DNA of 64,000 nucleotides from an uncultured Caulobacter sp. (GTDB lineage: Bacteria > Pseudomonadota > Alphaproteobacteria > Caulobacterales > Caulobacteraceae), in contig CALALX010000013.1 in assembly GCA_937925635.1 (NCBI GenBank), positions 1 through 64,000 on the forward strand, given 5' to 3'. Shown here one piece after another: positions 43,515-51,955 of this stretch. The notes under the pieces are model-generated. The model saw only the letters and a list, made by a program, of their open reading frames with translations, ran no database searches and was not told where the DNA came from. The translations under genes and the position numbers were made by a program. How positions within the stretch are numbered: the first letter of the stretch is position 1; each line of letters begins with the position of its first letter.

Positions 43515-45203
43515 CTAGAGGACGTGGGTCGCGGTGCCGGCGACGACGTACCAGGTCACCAGCGGACCGCAGATCAGGGCGCCCGGCACATGGCTGTCGG
43601 TCCGCCGCCAGGTGAACGTCGCGATGATCGCCACCACGGCCAGCAAAGGCGCGAACTGGATGGCGATCACCGTGCTCAGCGGGTCGAAGGCGGTGACCAG
43701 CCGCCCGGTCGCGAACAGCAGGCCGTAGACCGCCGCGAGCATCGCGACAAAGCCGCCGCTCATCGCCACGATCGCCCAGCCGTAGCGCGTCCCCGCGCTG
43801 TCGCCGGTCACCGTCAGGCCGGCGAGGCCTTTGAGCGCGACCAGGAAGAACAGGGTCAACGGAACCAGGTAGACCAGCGCCGACATCGCTTGGTCGGGAC
43901 TGAACAGCTTCAGCGCCACCACCCAGAACCGGAAGTCGATCGTGAACAGTCGATCGGCCACGAACAGGGCGAAGTAGCCGACGCCGACGGTGATCAGGGC
44001 CGCGGCCGCCGACCGCAGCCAGCGCGGCGGCGCGGAGACGATCCTTGGCCCCAGCAGTCCGACCAGCAGGGTCAGCGCCGCGTTGACCAGGGCCCAGACC
44101 ATCACCTGGTTGCTCACCGTCTGCGGCAGCAGGGCGCTCGGCGGCAGCTTCAGGGTCACGCCGATGAAGGCCGGGAAGAAGGTCAGCACCGGCAGCACCG
44201 CGGTCAGCAGCAGCGTGATCCACCAGCCGATCGTGCGGCGATCCCTGTCCGGGGCGGCCTCGGCCCGCAGGCCCGAGAGGAATGGCAGGCGGATCGCCAG
44301 GTCGAACGTGCCCAGCAGCAACACCACAAAGCCGATCAGCGCCACGCCTGTGCCGATCTCCTTCCAGATCCAGATCTGGTCCGACGCCGGCTTCGGCGTT
44401 CCCCCGTCCAGGGTCAGCGCGAACCAGTCGAGCGCATGGCCGATGGCGGCATGGGAGATGTGGTCGCCCGGATGGGTCACAGGCGGCGCATGCAGCACCC
44501 GGGCCGTCCCCTTCGCCACGTCGCCGTAGGGGCGATCGGCGACCACACCGGCCTTCGTCCCGAACAGCGCCTGGAGTTTCGGACTGGTCCCGACGTCGCC
44601 GGACCTGTCCACGCCCCACATGAACTTGCCAAACTCGTCATAGCGGCTGAACACCAGCGCCAGGTTGCGCGGCCAGGTCGGCGTGCCCTCGGCGGCGAAC
44701 GGCTTGCCCGTCGAGGATCCCTCCAGCACCACGGATCGGTAGGCGTCAGGCTTGGCCGCCGCGGCGGCCAGCACCGTCCAGCCGCCCATGCTGTGACCTT
44801 CGAGACCGATGTTGCCCCTGTCGACGAACGGCAGTCTGCGCAGGTAGGTCAGGCCGTCCGGACCGCCGAAGCCGTGCGAAAAGGCGGCGCCGCCGCTGTA
44901 GCCGTGGCCGGTCTGGTCTAGCGCGAGAACCACGTAGCCCCGCCGCGCCAGCTCGATGGCGAAGCCGTTCTGGGTCTCGCGGCTGTTGATGTAGCCGTGC
45001 ACGGCCAGCACGCCGGGCGCGGGCGTCTTCTCGGTCGCATTGCGCGGCACGTAGAGCAGGCCGCTCAGCGTGACGCCGCTGTCGCCCAGGAAGCGGACGT
45101 CGCGGACCTGGATCCCGCCGCTGGTCTGGATCGCCTTGGCCAGCGCGCCGCCGCCCAGCACCAGCGCCCAGCCGACCAGAAACAGCAGCCATCCCTTGCG
45201 CAT
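43515..45203 (-). CDS. Membrane-anchored alpha/beta hydrolase fused to a polytopic membrane domain
   Basis: The 562-residue protein starts with a transmembrane or signal helix (GWLLFLVGWALVLGGGALA). An alpha/beta-hydrolase domain (about 35-270) follows, with LAVHGYINSRE and the nucleophile elbow EGHSMGGWTVLAAAA. The C-terminal half (about 290-562) has at least seven hydrophobic helices. The hydrolase domain is probably periplasmic. It is a serine hydrolase of unknown substrate; the membrane half resembles no transporter I can name. Confidence 0.82.
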   Translation of the reverse strand: MRKGWLLFLVGWALVLGGGALAKAIQTSGGIQVRDVRFLGDSGVTLSGLLYVPRNATEKTPAPGVLAVHGYINSRETQNGFAIELARRGYVVLALDQTGHGYSGGAAFSHGFGGPDGLTYLRRLPFVDRGNIGLEGHSMGGWTVLAAAAAKPDAYRSVVLEGSSTGKPFAAEGTPTWPRNLALVFSRYDEFGKFMWGVDRSGDVGTSPKLQALFGTKAGVVADRPYGDVAKGTARVLHAPPVTHPGDHISHAAIGHALDWFALTLDGGTPKPASDQIWIWKEIGTGVALIGFVVLLLGTFDLAIRLPFLSGLRAEAAPDRDRRTIGWWITLLLTAVLPVLTFFPAFIGVTLKLPPSALLPQTVSNQVMVWALVNAALTLLVGLLGPRIVSAPPRWLRSAAAALITVGVGYFALFVADRLFTIDFRFWVVALKLFSPDQAMSALVYLVPLTLFFLVALKGLAGLTVTGDSAGTRYGWAIVAMSGGFVAMLAAVYGLLFATGRLVTAFDPLSTVIAIQFAPLLAVVAIIATFTWRRTDSHVPGALICGPLVTWYVVAGTATHVL

Positions 45204-45460
45204 CGTCTCACCCCGCCTCGCCGCGCGGCCATGCCGTCGCGGTCCCCTTTGCGGCAGCATCGGCCAGCCGGCGTCGCCCCGCAACCTTCGGCGCCGCGGG
45301 GCGGTCTCCAGCCAAGGAAGCCCCGACCGACGCTGCCGTGTCCGGGGCCGGCGAACGGCGATCTCCCGCCTGGCCGCCGCGCGACGAAATCACCACGATC
45401 GGCGCATTGCGAAGCAGCCGGCGCTTGGGTAATAGAGGCGTCCCGCGACGCGGGGGTCCA

Positions 45461-45551
45461 GGAGACGTGCCCGAGAGGCCGAAGGGACTCGTTTGCTAAA
45501 TGAGCGTACCCCAAAAGGGTACCGTGGGTTCGAATCCCACCGTCTCCGCCA
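45461..45551 (+). tRNA. tRNA-Ser (anticodon GCU)
   Basis: A 7-bp acceptor stem GGAGACG/CGTCTCC, anticodon stem CTCGT/ATGAG with loop TTGCTAA (anticodon GCT), and a long variable arm (GCGTACCCCAAAAGGGTACC) typical of class II Ser tRNA are visible. The T-loop reads GGGTTCGAATCCC, and CCA is encoded. It reads AGC and AGU codons. The flanks (45204-45460 and 45552-45730) hold no gene I can support. Confidence 0.96.
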
Positions 45552-45730
45552 CCCCGCCCCGACGCCGCGAGGCCATCGCATAGACCTTAGGAACCGCGCG
45601 CATCGCCGGTCCCGCCGCCACGGGACTCGGCGTGCAGGCGTTCGCGAGCCGAGCCCGGCAGGGCATCCGGCCGTCTCGATCTGTCGGAGGTCAGGACCGC
45701 TGGCGGCGACGTCGCCGAGGAGTCAGGACG

Positions 45731-45763
45731 GCTGGATGCGCCGTGCGGTTCGGCGCATCCAGC
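45731..45763 (-). terminator. Hairpin after gabD, probable terminator of the eight-gene block
   Basis: A perfect 12-bp stem GCTGGATGCGCC/GGCGCATCCAGC with a 9-base loop lies 10 bp downstream of the gabD stop on the minus strand. There is no clear T-run, so termination may be intrinsic but weak, or the hairpin may protect the transcript's 3' end. Confidence 0.55.
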
Positions 45764-45773
45764 AGTCGGTCTT

Positions 45774-47258
45774 CTATCCGCCCAGTCCCAGGCACATCAT
45801 CTTCAGCTCGAGATACTCGTCGAGTCCGAAGTGGGAGCCCTCGCGGCCGAGGCCGGACTCCTTGACCCCGCCGAAGGGCGCGACCTCGGTCGAGATCAGG
45901 CCGGTGTTGAGTCCGACCATGCCGTACTGCAGACCCTCGCCCATTCGCCAGGCGCGGTTCAGATCGCGGGTGAAAACGTAGGAGGCGAGGCCCGCGCGGG
46001 TGTCGTTGGCCAAGGCCAGGGCTTCCGCCTCGGTCGCGAAGCGCACGAGGCCGGCCAACGGTCCGAACGTTTCCTCCCGGTTCAGCAAGGCGTCGGCGGA
46101 CACGTCGGCCAGGACGGTAGGCTGAAACCACGTTCCCGTGTCGCCGAGCCGCGCCCCGCCGGTGAGCACGCGGGCCCCGCCGGCCAGGGCCTCGGCGACA
46201 TGGCGCTCGACCTTATCGACCGCCGCGCCGTTGATCAGCGGCCCCTGGTCGGTCGGCCCCTCCAGCCCGTCGCCGACCCGAAGGCCGTTGACCCGCTCGG
46301 TCAGCTTGGCCGCGAACGCGTCATAAACTCCAGCCTGGACCAGCAGGCGGTTGGCGCAGACGCAGGTCTGGCCGGTGTTGCGGAACTTGCTGGCGATGGC
46401 CCCCTCGACGGCGGCGTCCAGGTCGGCGTCGTCGAAGACGATGAACGGCGCGTTGCCCCCCAGCTCCAGCGACACCCGCTTGACCGTGCCCATACAGGCG
46501 GCCGCCAGCTTCTTCCCGACCGCGGTCGAGCCGGTGAAGGTGAACTTGGCCACGCGCGGGTCGCTGGTCAGCACCGCGCCAATCGGCGCCGGCGGCCCGG
46601 TGACGATGTTGAAGACCCCCGCCGGCAGCCCCGCCTCCTTGCCCAGGAGCGCGAGGGCAAGGGCCGAGAAGGGCGTCAGCTCCGAAGGCTTGAGCACCAC
46701 GGTGCAGCCGGCGGCCAGGGCGGGGCCGACCTTGCGGGTGATCATGGCGGCCGGGAAGTTCCACGGCGTCACCGCCGCGACGACGCCGACCGGCTGCTTG
46801 AGCACGACGATCCGCTTGTCGGCCTGGTGGCCGGGGATGACCTCGCCGTAGGCCCGCTTGGCTTCCTCGCCGAACCACTCGATGAAGCCGGCGGCGTAGG
46901 CGATTTCGCCCTGGGCCTCGGCCAGCGGCTTGCCCTGCTCGGCGGTCATCAGCCGGGCGAGGTCGTCTCGGTGGGCCATGATCAGCTCGAACCAGCGCCG
47001 CAGGATCGCCGCCCGCTCCTTCGCGGCCCGCGCCGCCCAGCCCGGCTGGGCCGCCTTGGCCGCGGAGACGGCGGTCAGAGTCTCAGCCTCGCCCAGCGAC
47101 GGGACATGGCCGAGCACCCTGCCGGTCGCGGGGTTGGCCACGGCGATCGACTCCGGGCCAGTCACCCAGACGCCGTCAATCCAGGCCGCCTCCCGCAGGA
47201 GGTCCGGCCGCTTCAACGCGAGCCGGGCGCGTTCCGCCGTATCGTGGGAGGGAGTCAC
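45774..47258 (-). CDS. gabD: NAD(P)-dependent succinate-semialdehyde-type dehydrogenase
   Basis: The 494-residue aldehyde dehydrogenase has the cofactor motif FTGSTAVGKKLAA, the catalytic Glu in LELGGNAPFIVFDDADLD and the nucleophile Cys in NTGQTCVCANRLL. The C-terminal GGVKESGLGREGSHFGLDEYLELK is characteristic of GabD. It would oxidise succinate semialdehyde, or a related omega-oxo acid, to the dicarboxylate. Its ATG overlaps the gabT stop, so the two enzymes form the catabolic end of the operon. Confidence 0.95.
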   Translation of the reverse strand: MTPSHDTAERARLALKRPDLLREAAWIDGVWVTGPESIAVANPATGRVLGHVPSLGEAETLTAVSAAKAAQPGWAARAAKERAAILRRWFELIMAHRDDLARLMTAEQGKPLAEAQGEIAYAAGFIEWFGEEAKRAYGEVIPGHQADKRIVVLKQPVGVVAAVTPWNFPAAMITRKVGPALAAGCTVVLKPSELTPFSALALALLGKEAGLPAGVFNIVTGPPAPIGAVLTSDPRVAKFTFTGSTAVGKKLAAACMGTVKRVSLELGGNAPFIVFDDADLDAAVEGAIASKFRNTGQTCVCANRLLVQAGVYDAFAAKLTERVNGLRVGDGLEGPTDQGPLINGAAVDKVERHVAEALAGGARVLTGGARLGDTGTWFQPTVLADVSADALLNREETFGPLAGLVRFATEAEALALANDTRAGLASYVFTRDLNRAWRMGEGLQYGMVGLNTGLISTEVAPFGGVKESGLGREGSHFGLDEYLELKMMCLGLGG

Positions 47259-48535
47259 GACTGACGCTCCAGGGCGGCTTCAAGGATATCCAGGCCTTCG
47301 TCGAGGATGGCGTCGGGCGTCGTCAGCGGCGCGAGCAGGCGGATCGTCTCGCCATAGACGCCGCAGGACAGCAGGATGAGGCCCTTGCTCAGCGCTCGCG
47401 CCGTGACCGCCTTGGCCTCGGCGCCGTCCGGCTCGCCGCCGCGGGCGCTCAGGATGTCGAATCCGACCATCGCCCCCGGACCGCGGATGTTGGCGATCGG
47501 GACCAGGTCGTTGCGCTGGCTCATGGCCTGCAGCCGGCCGCGGATGCGGGCGCCCTGGGCGTCGGCGCGGGCCATCAGGTTCTCCTCGGCGATCACGTCC
47601 AGCACCGCCAGGGCGGCGGCGCAGGCGATCGGCGGGCCGGCATAGGTGCCGCCCAGCCCTCCCGGCTCGGCCGCGTCCATGATCGACGCCTTGCCGATCA
47701 CGCCCGACAGCGGAAAGCCGCCCGCCAGCGCCTTGGCCACGGTGACCAGGTCGGGCTGCACGCCGCTGTGCTCGATGCCGAACATCTTGCCGGTGCGGGC
47801 GAACCCGGCCTGGACCTCGTCGGAGATCAGCAGGATGCCGTGACGGTCGCAGATGTCGCGCAGCGCGCGCAGCAGCTCGGGCGGCGCGGGCTGGAAGCCG
47901 CCCTCCCCTTGCACGGGTTCGAGCACGATGGCCGCCACCCGTTCCGGCTCCACGTCGGCGCGGAACAGGAAGTCGAGCGCGCGCAGGCTGTCGGCGACGC
48001 TGACGCCATACTGTGGAATGGGGAATGGCGCATGAAAGACCTCGGCCGGCAGCGGGCCGAACAGGCGCTTGTAGGGTGCGACCTTGCCGGTCATGGCCAT
48101 GGTCAGCATGGTCCGGCCGTGGAAGCCGCCGGTGAAGGCGATGACCGCGGATCGGCCCGTCGCCGCGCGAGCGATCTTCACGGCGTTCTCGACCGCCTCG
48201 GCGCCGGTGGTGAACAGGATGGTCTTGGCCGGTCCGTCGAACGGCGCCAGCGCGTTGAGCCGCTCGGCGAGCGCGACATAGGGCTCATAGGCCACCACCT
48301 GGAAGGCGGTGTGGGTGTAGGCGTCGAGCTGGTCGCGAACCGCGGCCAGGACCTTCGGATGCCGGTGGCCGGTGTTGAGCACGGCGATGCCGCCGGCGAA
48401 ATCGACGTAGCGATTGCCGTCGGCGTCCCACAGCTCGGCGTTCTCGGCGCGGGCGGCGAAGATGGGGGTGGCGGTGGCGACGCCGCGAGGCACGGCGGCC
48501 GTGCGGCGAGACAACAGGTCAGCGTTGGCGGACAT
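47255..48535 (-). CDS. gabT: 4-aminobutyrate-2-oxoglutarate aminotransferase
   Basis: The 426-residue class-III PLP enzyme has DFAGGIAVLNTGHRHP, TTGAEAVENAVKIAR, ISDEVQAGFARTGKMF and the PLP-Lys region TVAKALAGGFPLSGV, followed by GGTYAGPPIACAAALAVL. Sequence pattern and length match GabT. The reaction is transamination of GABA or a similar omega-amino acid to its semialdehyde. AGGAG precedes the ATG by nine bases. Confidence 0.95.
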   Translation of the reverse strand: MSANADLLSRRTAAVPRGVATATPIFAARAENAELWDADGNRYVDFAGGIAVLNTGHRHPKVLAAVRDQLDAYTHTAFQVVAYEPYVALAERLNALAPFDGPAKTILFTTGAEAVENAVKIARAATGRSAVIAFTGGFHGRTMLTMAMTGKVAPYKRLFGPLPAEVFHAPFPIPQYGVSVADSLRALDFLFRADVEPERVAAIVLEPVQGEGGFQPAPPELLRALRDICDRHGILLISDEVQAGFARTGKMFGIEHSGVQPDLVTVAKALAGGFPLSGVIGKASIMDAAEPGGLGGTYAGPPIACAAALAVLDVIAEENLMARADAQGARIRGRLQAMSQRNDLVPIANIRGPGAMVGFDILSARGGEPDGAEAKAVTARALSKGLILLSCGVYGETIRLLAPLTTPDAILDEGLDILEAALERQS

Positions 48536-48599
48536 GGGAATGTACTCCTGAAGGCAGATGCGGAATGTCGGCCGCCGGGGCGGCCGGAGGGGATGGGGG

Positions 48600-49793
48600 T
48601 CAGCCGGGTGGGCGCTGTCGGTCGAGCGCCAGGGCCGGGGCGATCGACGCCAGCCCGCTGAGCGCCAGGCCGAGGACCGAGATGTTGATCAGGCCGTCAT
48701 ATTCGCCGCCGCCGGCGACGAAGGCGGCCATGGCGGGGCCCGACGCCAGCCCCATCTTCGAGAAGAAGCCGGCGAGCGCGGCCATCTGCCCGGCCTTGTC
48801 CAGGGCGGCGCTCATGCCGAGCAGATAGGGAATGACGAAGGCCCAGGTGATCGCCGTGCCGATGTTGGCGGCCAGGTAGACCCACGGCGCCTCGCTGAAA
48901 TGGAAGGCCCAGGTGCCGGCGAGGGTCAGGGCGAGGCCCGCCACGACCGGCCACAGCCGGCCGAACCTGACGCCCATCACGACCACGAGCACAGAGCCGA
49001 GCGCGCCGATCCAGTTGGCCGCGCCCAGGGTGTCGGTAATGAAGCCCAGCTTCAGGCCCGCGCTCTTGCCCAGGCCGATGATATAGGCGGCCAGCCCCAT
49101 ATTGGCGGCCTGGAACAGGAAGATCGCGCCGAACACCAGGACCAGCGGCAGCCAGGGGGTCGGCGGCCGGGGCCCCGCCGTCACGACCTTGGGCGCGGCG
49201 GCGTAGGCGCCCAGGAAGGGCGTCATGAGCAGGGTCGCCAGGCTGAAGGCCGCCAGGGCGATGAACAGCACGCCAGGTCCGAACACCGGCACCAGCCGCG
49301 GAAGGAACATCAGTCCCAGCCCGCCGAGGCCGAACTGGACCACCAGCAGCATGCCGAAGGTGCGGTCCGGCGTCCGGGTGCGGGCGATCACCGCGAAGGC
49401 CACACCGACCAGCAGCCCGCCGATCAGGCCATGCAGGAAGCGCACCGCGATCAGGACCTCCGCCGCCTTCAAAAGCGGCGAGACCAGATCGATGGCGATC
49501 AGGCAGAGCAACACCGTCACGGCCGTCGGCCGCCAGGGCAATCTGCGGATGATGAACACCGCCGTCAGCGCGCCGACGGCGGCGCCATAGACGTTGGCCG
49601 AGGCCACCAGTCCCGCCTGCTTGGCGGAGAGCCCGCCGCTGGTCAGGCCGTCGACGAGCGCGGCCATGATGTTCACGTAGAACAGGCCGGCGGTGGCGAG
49701 AAAGGACAGCAGGACGCTGGCCAGCAGGCTGTCCTCGGGAACTGTCGGCAGACCTCGGCGCGCGACCGGCCCAGTGGAAGCGTGGTCGGTCAT
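48600..49793 (-). CDS. MFS transporter
   Basis: The 397-residue protein has twelve hydrophobic segments with the MFS loop 2-3 region near FIIRRLPWRPTAV and GLIGGLLVGVAFAVIARTR in TM4-5. No signature identifies a substrate. Its start overlaps the stop of the exported hydrolase (ATGA) and gabT follows 64 bp after its stop. From context it would carry the product of periplasmic hydrolysis across the inner membrane. Confidence 0.88.
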   Translation of the reverse strand: MTDHASTGPVARRGLPTVPEDSLLASVLLSFLATAGLFYVNIMAALVDGLTSGGLSAKQAGLVASANVYGAAVGALTAVFIIRRLPWRPTAVTVLLCLIAIDLVSPLLKAAEVLIAVRFLHGLIGGLLVGVAFAVIARTRTPDRTFGMLLVVQFGLGGLGLMFLPRLVPVFGPGVLFIALAAFSLATLLMTPFLGAYAAAPKVVTAGPRPPTPWLPLVLVFGAIFLFQAANMGLAAYIIGLGKSAGLKLGFITDTLGAANWIGALGSVLVVVMGVRFGRLWPVVAGLALTLAGTWAFHFSEAPWVYLAANIGTAITWAFVIPYLLGMSAALDKAGQMAALAGFFSKMGLASGPAMAAFVAGGGEYDGLINISVLGLALSGLASIAPALALDRQRPPG

Positions 49794-51955
49794 GGGCACA
49801 TATCCTTGATGCGGGCCGCCTCGACCGCGGCCGGAGCCCAGTCGAACACGCCGCTGTCGCCGAAGTAGTAGTAGGTCACGCCGCCCGGCAGCAGCACGAC
49901 GGAAATGCCGCCGAAGCCCGACATGAACGGCGTCCAGACGGGCGCCGGACACCCCAGCGGCCCGCCGATGTTCCGCGCCCAGAAGCCGCCCTTGTAGCGA
50001 TAGTTGGGTCCGCCAGCCTGCAGCCCGGAGGGGGCCGGATCCTTCTGCAGCGCCGCGGTCAACAGCGCCGAGTCGAGCGCCGGCCGCCCGTCGATCACCG
50101 CGCCGCCCTCGAGCCAGCCGGCAATGCGCAAGATGTCGTCGCGATGATAGGTCAGACCCCAGCCGGTGAACGGCTGGCGGGCCGCGTCATAGGTCCGGCG
50201 CGTGCCCATGATGGTCGGGCTGAGCCGCAGCGCGCGCCACAGTGGTGCGACCAGATCGTCGTAGAGATCGCCCTCTCCGGCCCGGTCGAGCCGATCGGAC
50301 ATCGCCGCCCCCAGCAGATAGGTGGCGCTCGTCTGGTAGACGAAGGTCGTCCCGGGCGCGGCCCGGCGGCGGAATTGTCCGCAGGCGTAGGCCGCCTTGG
50401 CGGCATGGTCTTCGGCGTCGAAGAACACCCGGCCGGCCGGCGCGTTCTCATCGGCCTCGAAGGCCGCTGAACCATAGACGCCGGTCGCCATGTCGAGGGC
50501 GTCGGCGAGCGTCACCCCGGCCCAGTCGTTCCCCCGGACGCACGCCGGCACGTGATCGCGGATCAGGGCCGACGCGCTGCCGGGATGCAGGGCCTCGAGC
50601 CGCATCAGCCCCACGCCGCCCACGATCGACTTGGCCGTCGAGTAGGACGGCAGGTCGAGCACGTCGCAGACGGGATAGTCGCCGTGGCGGGTCCGGCAGG
50701 GACCGGCGTAATGAACGCCGTCGACGACCAGTCCCAAGGCCGAGGGCGGGTCGCCGTCGGTGGTCGCGCCCAGCGCCAGGGCGGCGAGGTTCACATCCGG
50801 ACGCAGCCGCGCGAGTTCGGCAAGGGGACGGACCGGCAGCCGCGCCGCGATCTCCTCCCGCCAGGCGGCGACGATCGCGTCGGCTTCCGGAACGGCCGCC
50901 GGCGCAAGGCGCGCCGGGACCGTGGCCCAGGCGTCGAACTTCAGATAGGCGCAGGTCTCCGAGGCGATCTCCAGCGCCAGGCGGGACACCGAGCCATCGG
51001 GCTTGAAGAGGAAGGTCAGCATGCCGTTGTGCAGGCAGTTGGCGTTGCGCTCCTGGAGGGCGAACGGGACCGCCGCCCGCAGCCAGCCGCGATCCCCCGC
51101 TTCGCGCCAGACCCGCCCCGGCTCCACGACCCAATCCCAGGCCGGATGATCACCGACCACGACCCCGCGCCGGACCGGCAGCAGGTCGCCGCCATCCTGC
51201 ACGAAGTCGACGTCCAACGGCGGCAGCGTCGCGCGCGCGGCCGCTTCCGCCGGACTGTCGCCGGTGTCGTCGTGAAGGACGTTCATGGCCAGCATCACGC
51301 CGGAGAGATCCAGGCCAAGGCGTCCCGTGAACCGTCCAGGCGCGGCTTCGGCGCCGGACGGCGGCGCGAAGGCGGACATGGGAACCGGCGCGGTCAACGC
51401 CGACCCCGTCATCAGGCTGTCGAAGGTCAGGTCGACCCTCGGCGCATCCGCCGCGACGGCGGCGCGCTCGCCGGTCACCGTCACCGCGTCCGCCCAACAG
51501 GTCGCCCGCTTGCCGCCCATCGCGCGAACCCGGATTGACAGCCGAGAGTTGTCATCCGCGCCGGCCGGCGCGATGGCGGCGCGGGTCAGGGTCACGCCGT
51601 CGTCGGCGCCGTCGTGGACCGCGACGACTTCGCGCCATGTCGCGCCGCCGTCCGTGGACGCTTCGATGAGGCAGGCGTCAGTTCGGCCCAGCGACATGGC
51701 GGCCAGCGATCCGGCGACCGAAACGCCCGCGAAGCCGCGCGTCGACACAGTCCTCAGCGCCATCGCCCCGCCCGTTACGCGAAGGGAAATGTTGTCCCCA
51801 TAGGTGGTGAGGCGAACGTCGCCCGCCCCGGTCGCACCCCAGCCGTCGGCCTCGCCGTCCTGGAAGTCGTCGACCAGGATCGGCGCGGCCATGGCCGGCG
51901 CAACGGCGGCGAGCGACGCCGCCAGAGCGGCCGCCAGGAGTCCGGGAAAGCGCAT
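49790..51955 (-). CDS. Exported serine hydrolase, beta-lactamase/NylB superfamily, with N-terminal beta-sandwich
   Basis: The 721-residue precursor has a signal peptide (LLAAALAASLAAVAPAMA). A carbohydrate-binding-like beta-sandwich follows at about 28-165 (ILVDDFQDGEADGWGATG, STDGGATWREVVAVHDG), then a middle domain, and a C-terminal class-C beta-lactamase-type domain. The nucleophile motif SxxK is Ser439-Thr-Ala-Lys442 (PSYSTAKSIVGG). A Tyr-containing motif FVYQTSATYLLG and a C-terminal GGISVVLLPGGVTYYYFGD follow. Such domains act as esterases, peptidases or amidases, including 6-aminohexanoate-oligomer hydrolases. Overlaps with both neighbours show translational coupling. Confidence 0.87.
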   Translation of the reverse strand: MRFPGLLAAALAASLAAVAPAMAAPILVDDFQDGEADGWGATGAGDVRLTTYGDNISLRVTGGAMALRTVSTRGFAGVSVAGSLAAMSLGRTDACLIEASTDGGATWREVVAVHDGADDGVTLTRAAIAPAGADDNSRLSIRVRAMGGKRATCWADAVTVTGERAAVAADAPRVDLTFDSLMTGSALTAPVPMSAFAPPSGAEAAPGRFTGRLGLDLSGVMLAMNVLHDDTGDSPAEAAARATLPPLDVDFVQDGGDLLPVRRGVVVGDHPAWDWVVEPGRVWREAGDRGWLRAAVPFALQERNANCLHNGMLTFLFKPDGSVSRLALEIASETCAYLKFDAWATVPARLAPAAVPEADAIVAAWREEIAARLPVRPLAELARLRPDVNLAALALGATTDGDPPSALGLVVDGVHYAGPCRTRHGDYPVCDVLDLPSYSTAKSIVGGVGLMRLEALHPGSASALIRDHVPACVRGNDWAGVTLADALDMATGVYGSAAFEADENAPAGRVFFDAEDHAAKAAYACGQFRRRAAPGTTFVYQTSATYLLGAAMSDRLDRAGEGDLYDDLVAPLWRALRLSPTIMGTRRTYDAARQPFTGWGLTYHRDDILRIAGWLEGGAVIDGRPALDSALLTAALQKDPAPSGLQAGGPNYRYKGGFWARNIGGPLGCPAPVWTPFMSGFGGISVVLLPGGVTYYYFGDSGVFDWAPAAVEAARIKDMCP

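Noticed and set aside
48571..48586. GGCCGCC-GG-GGCGGCC hairpin between the MFS gene and gabT as a terminator
   Set aside because: The loop is two bases and no T-run follows. The surrounding genes appear to be one operon, so termination here is unlikely.
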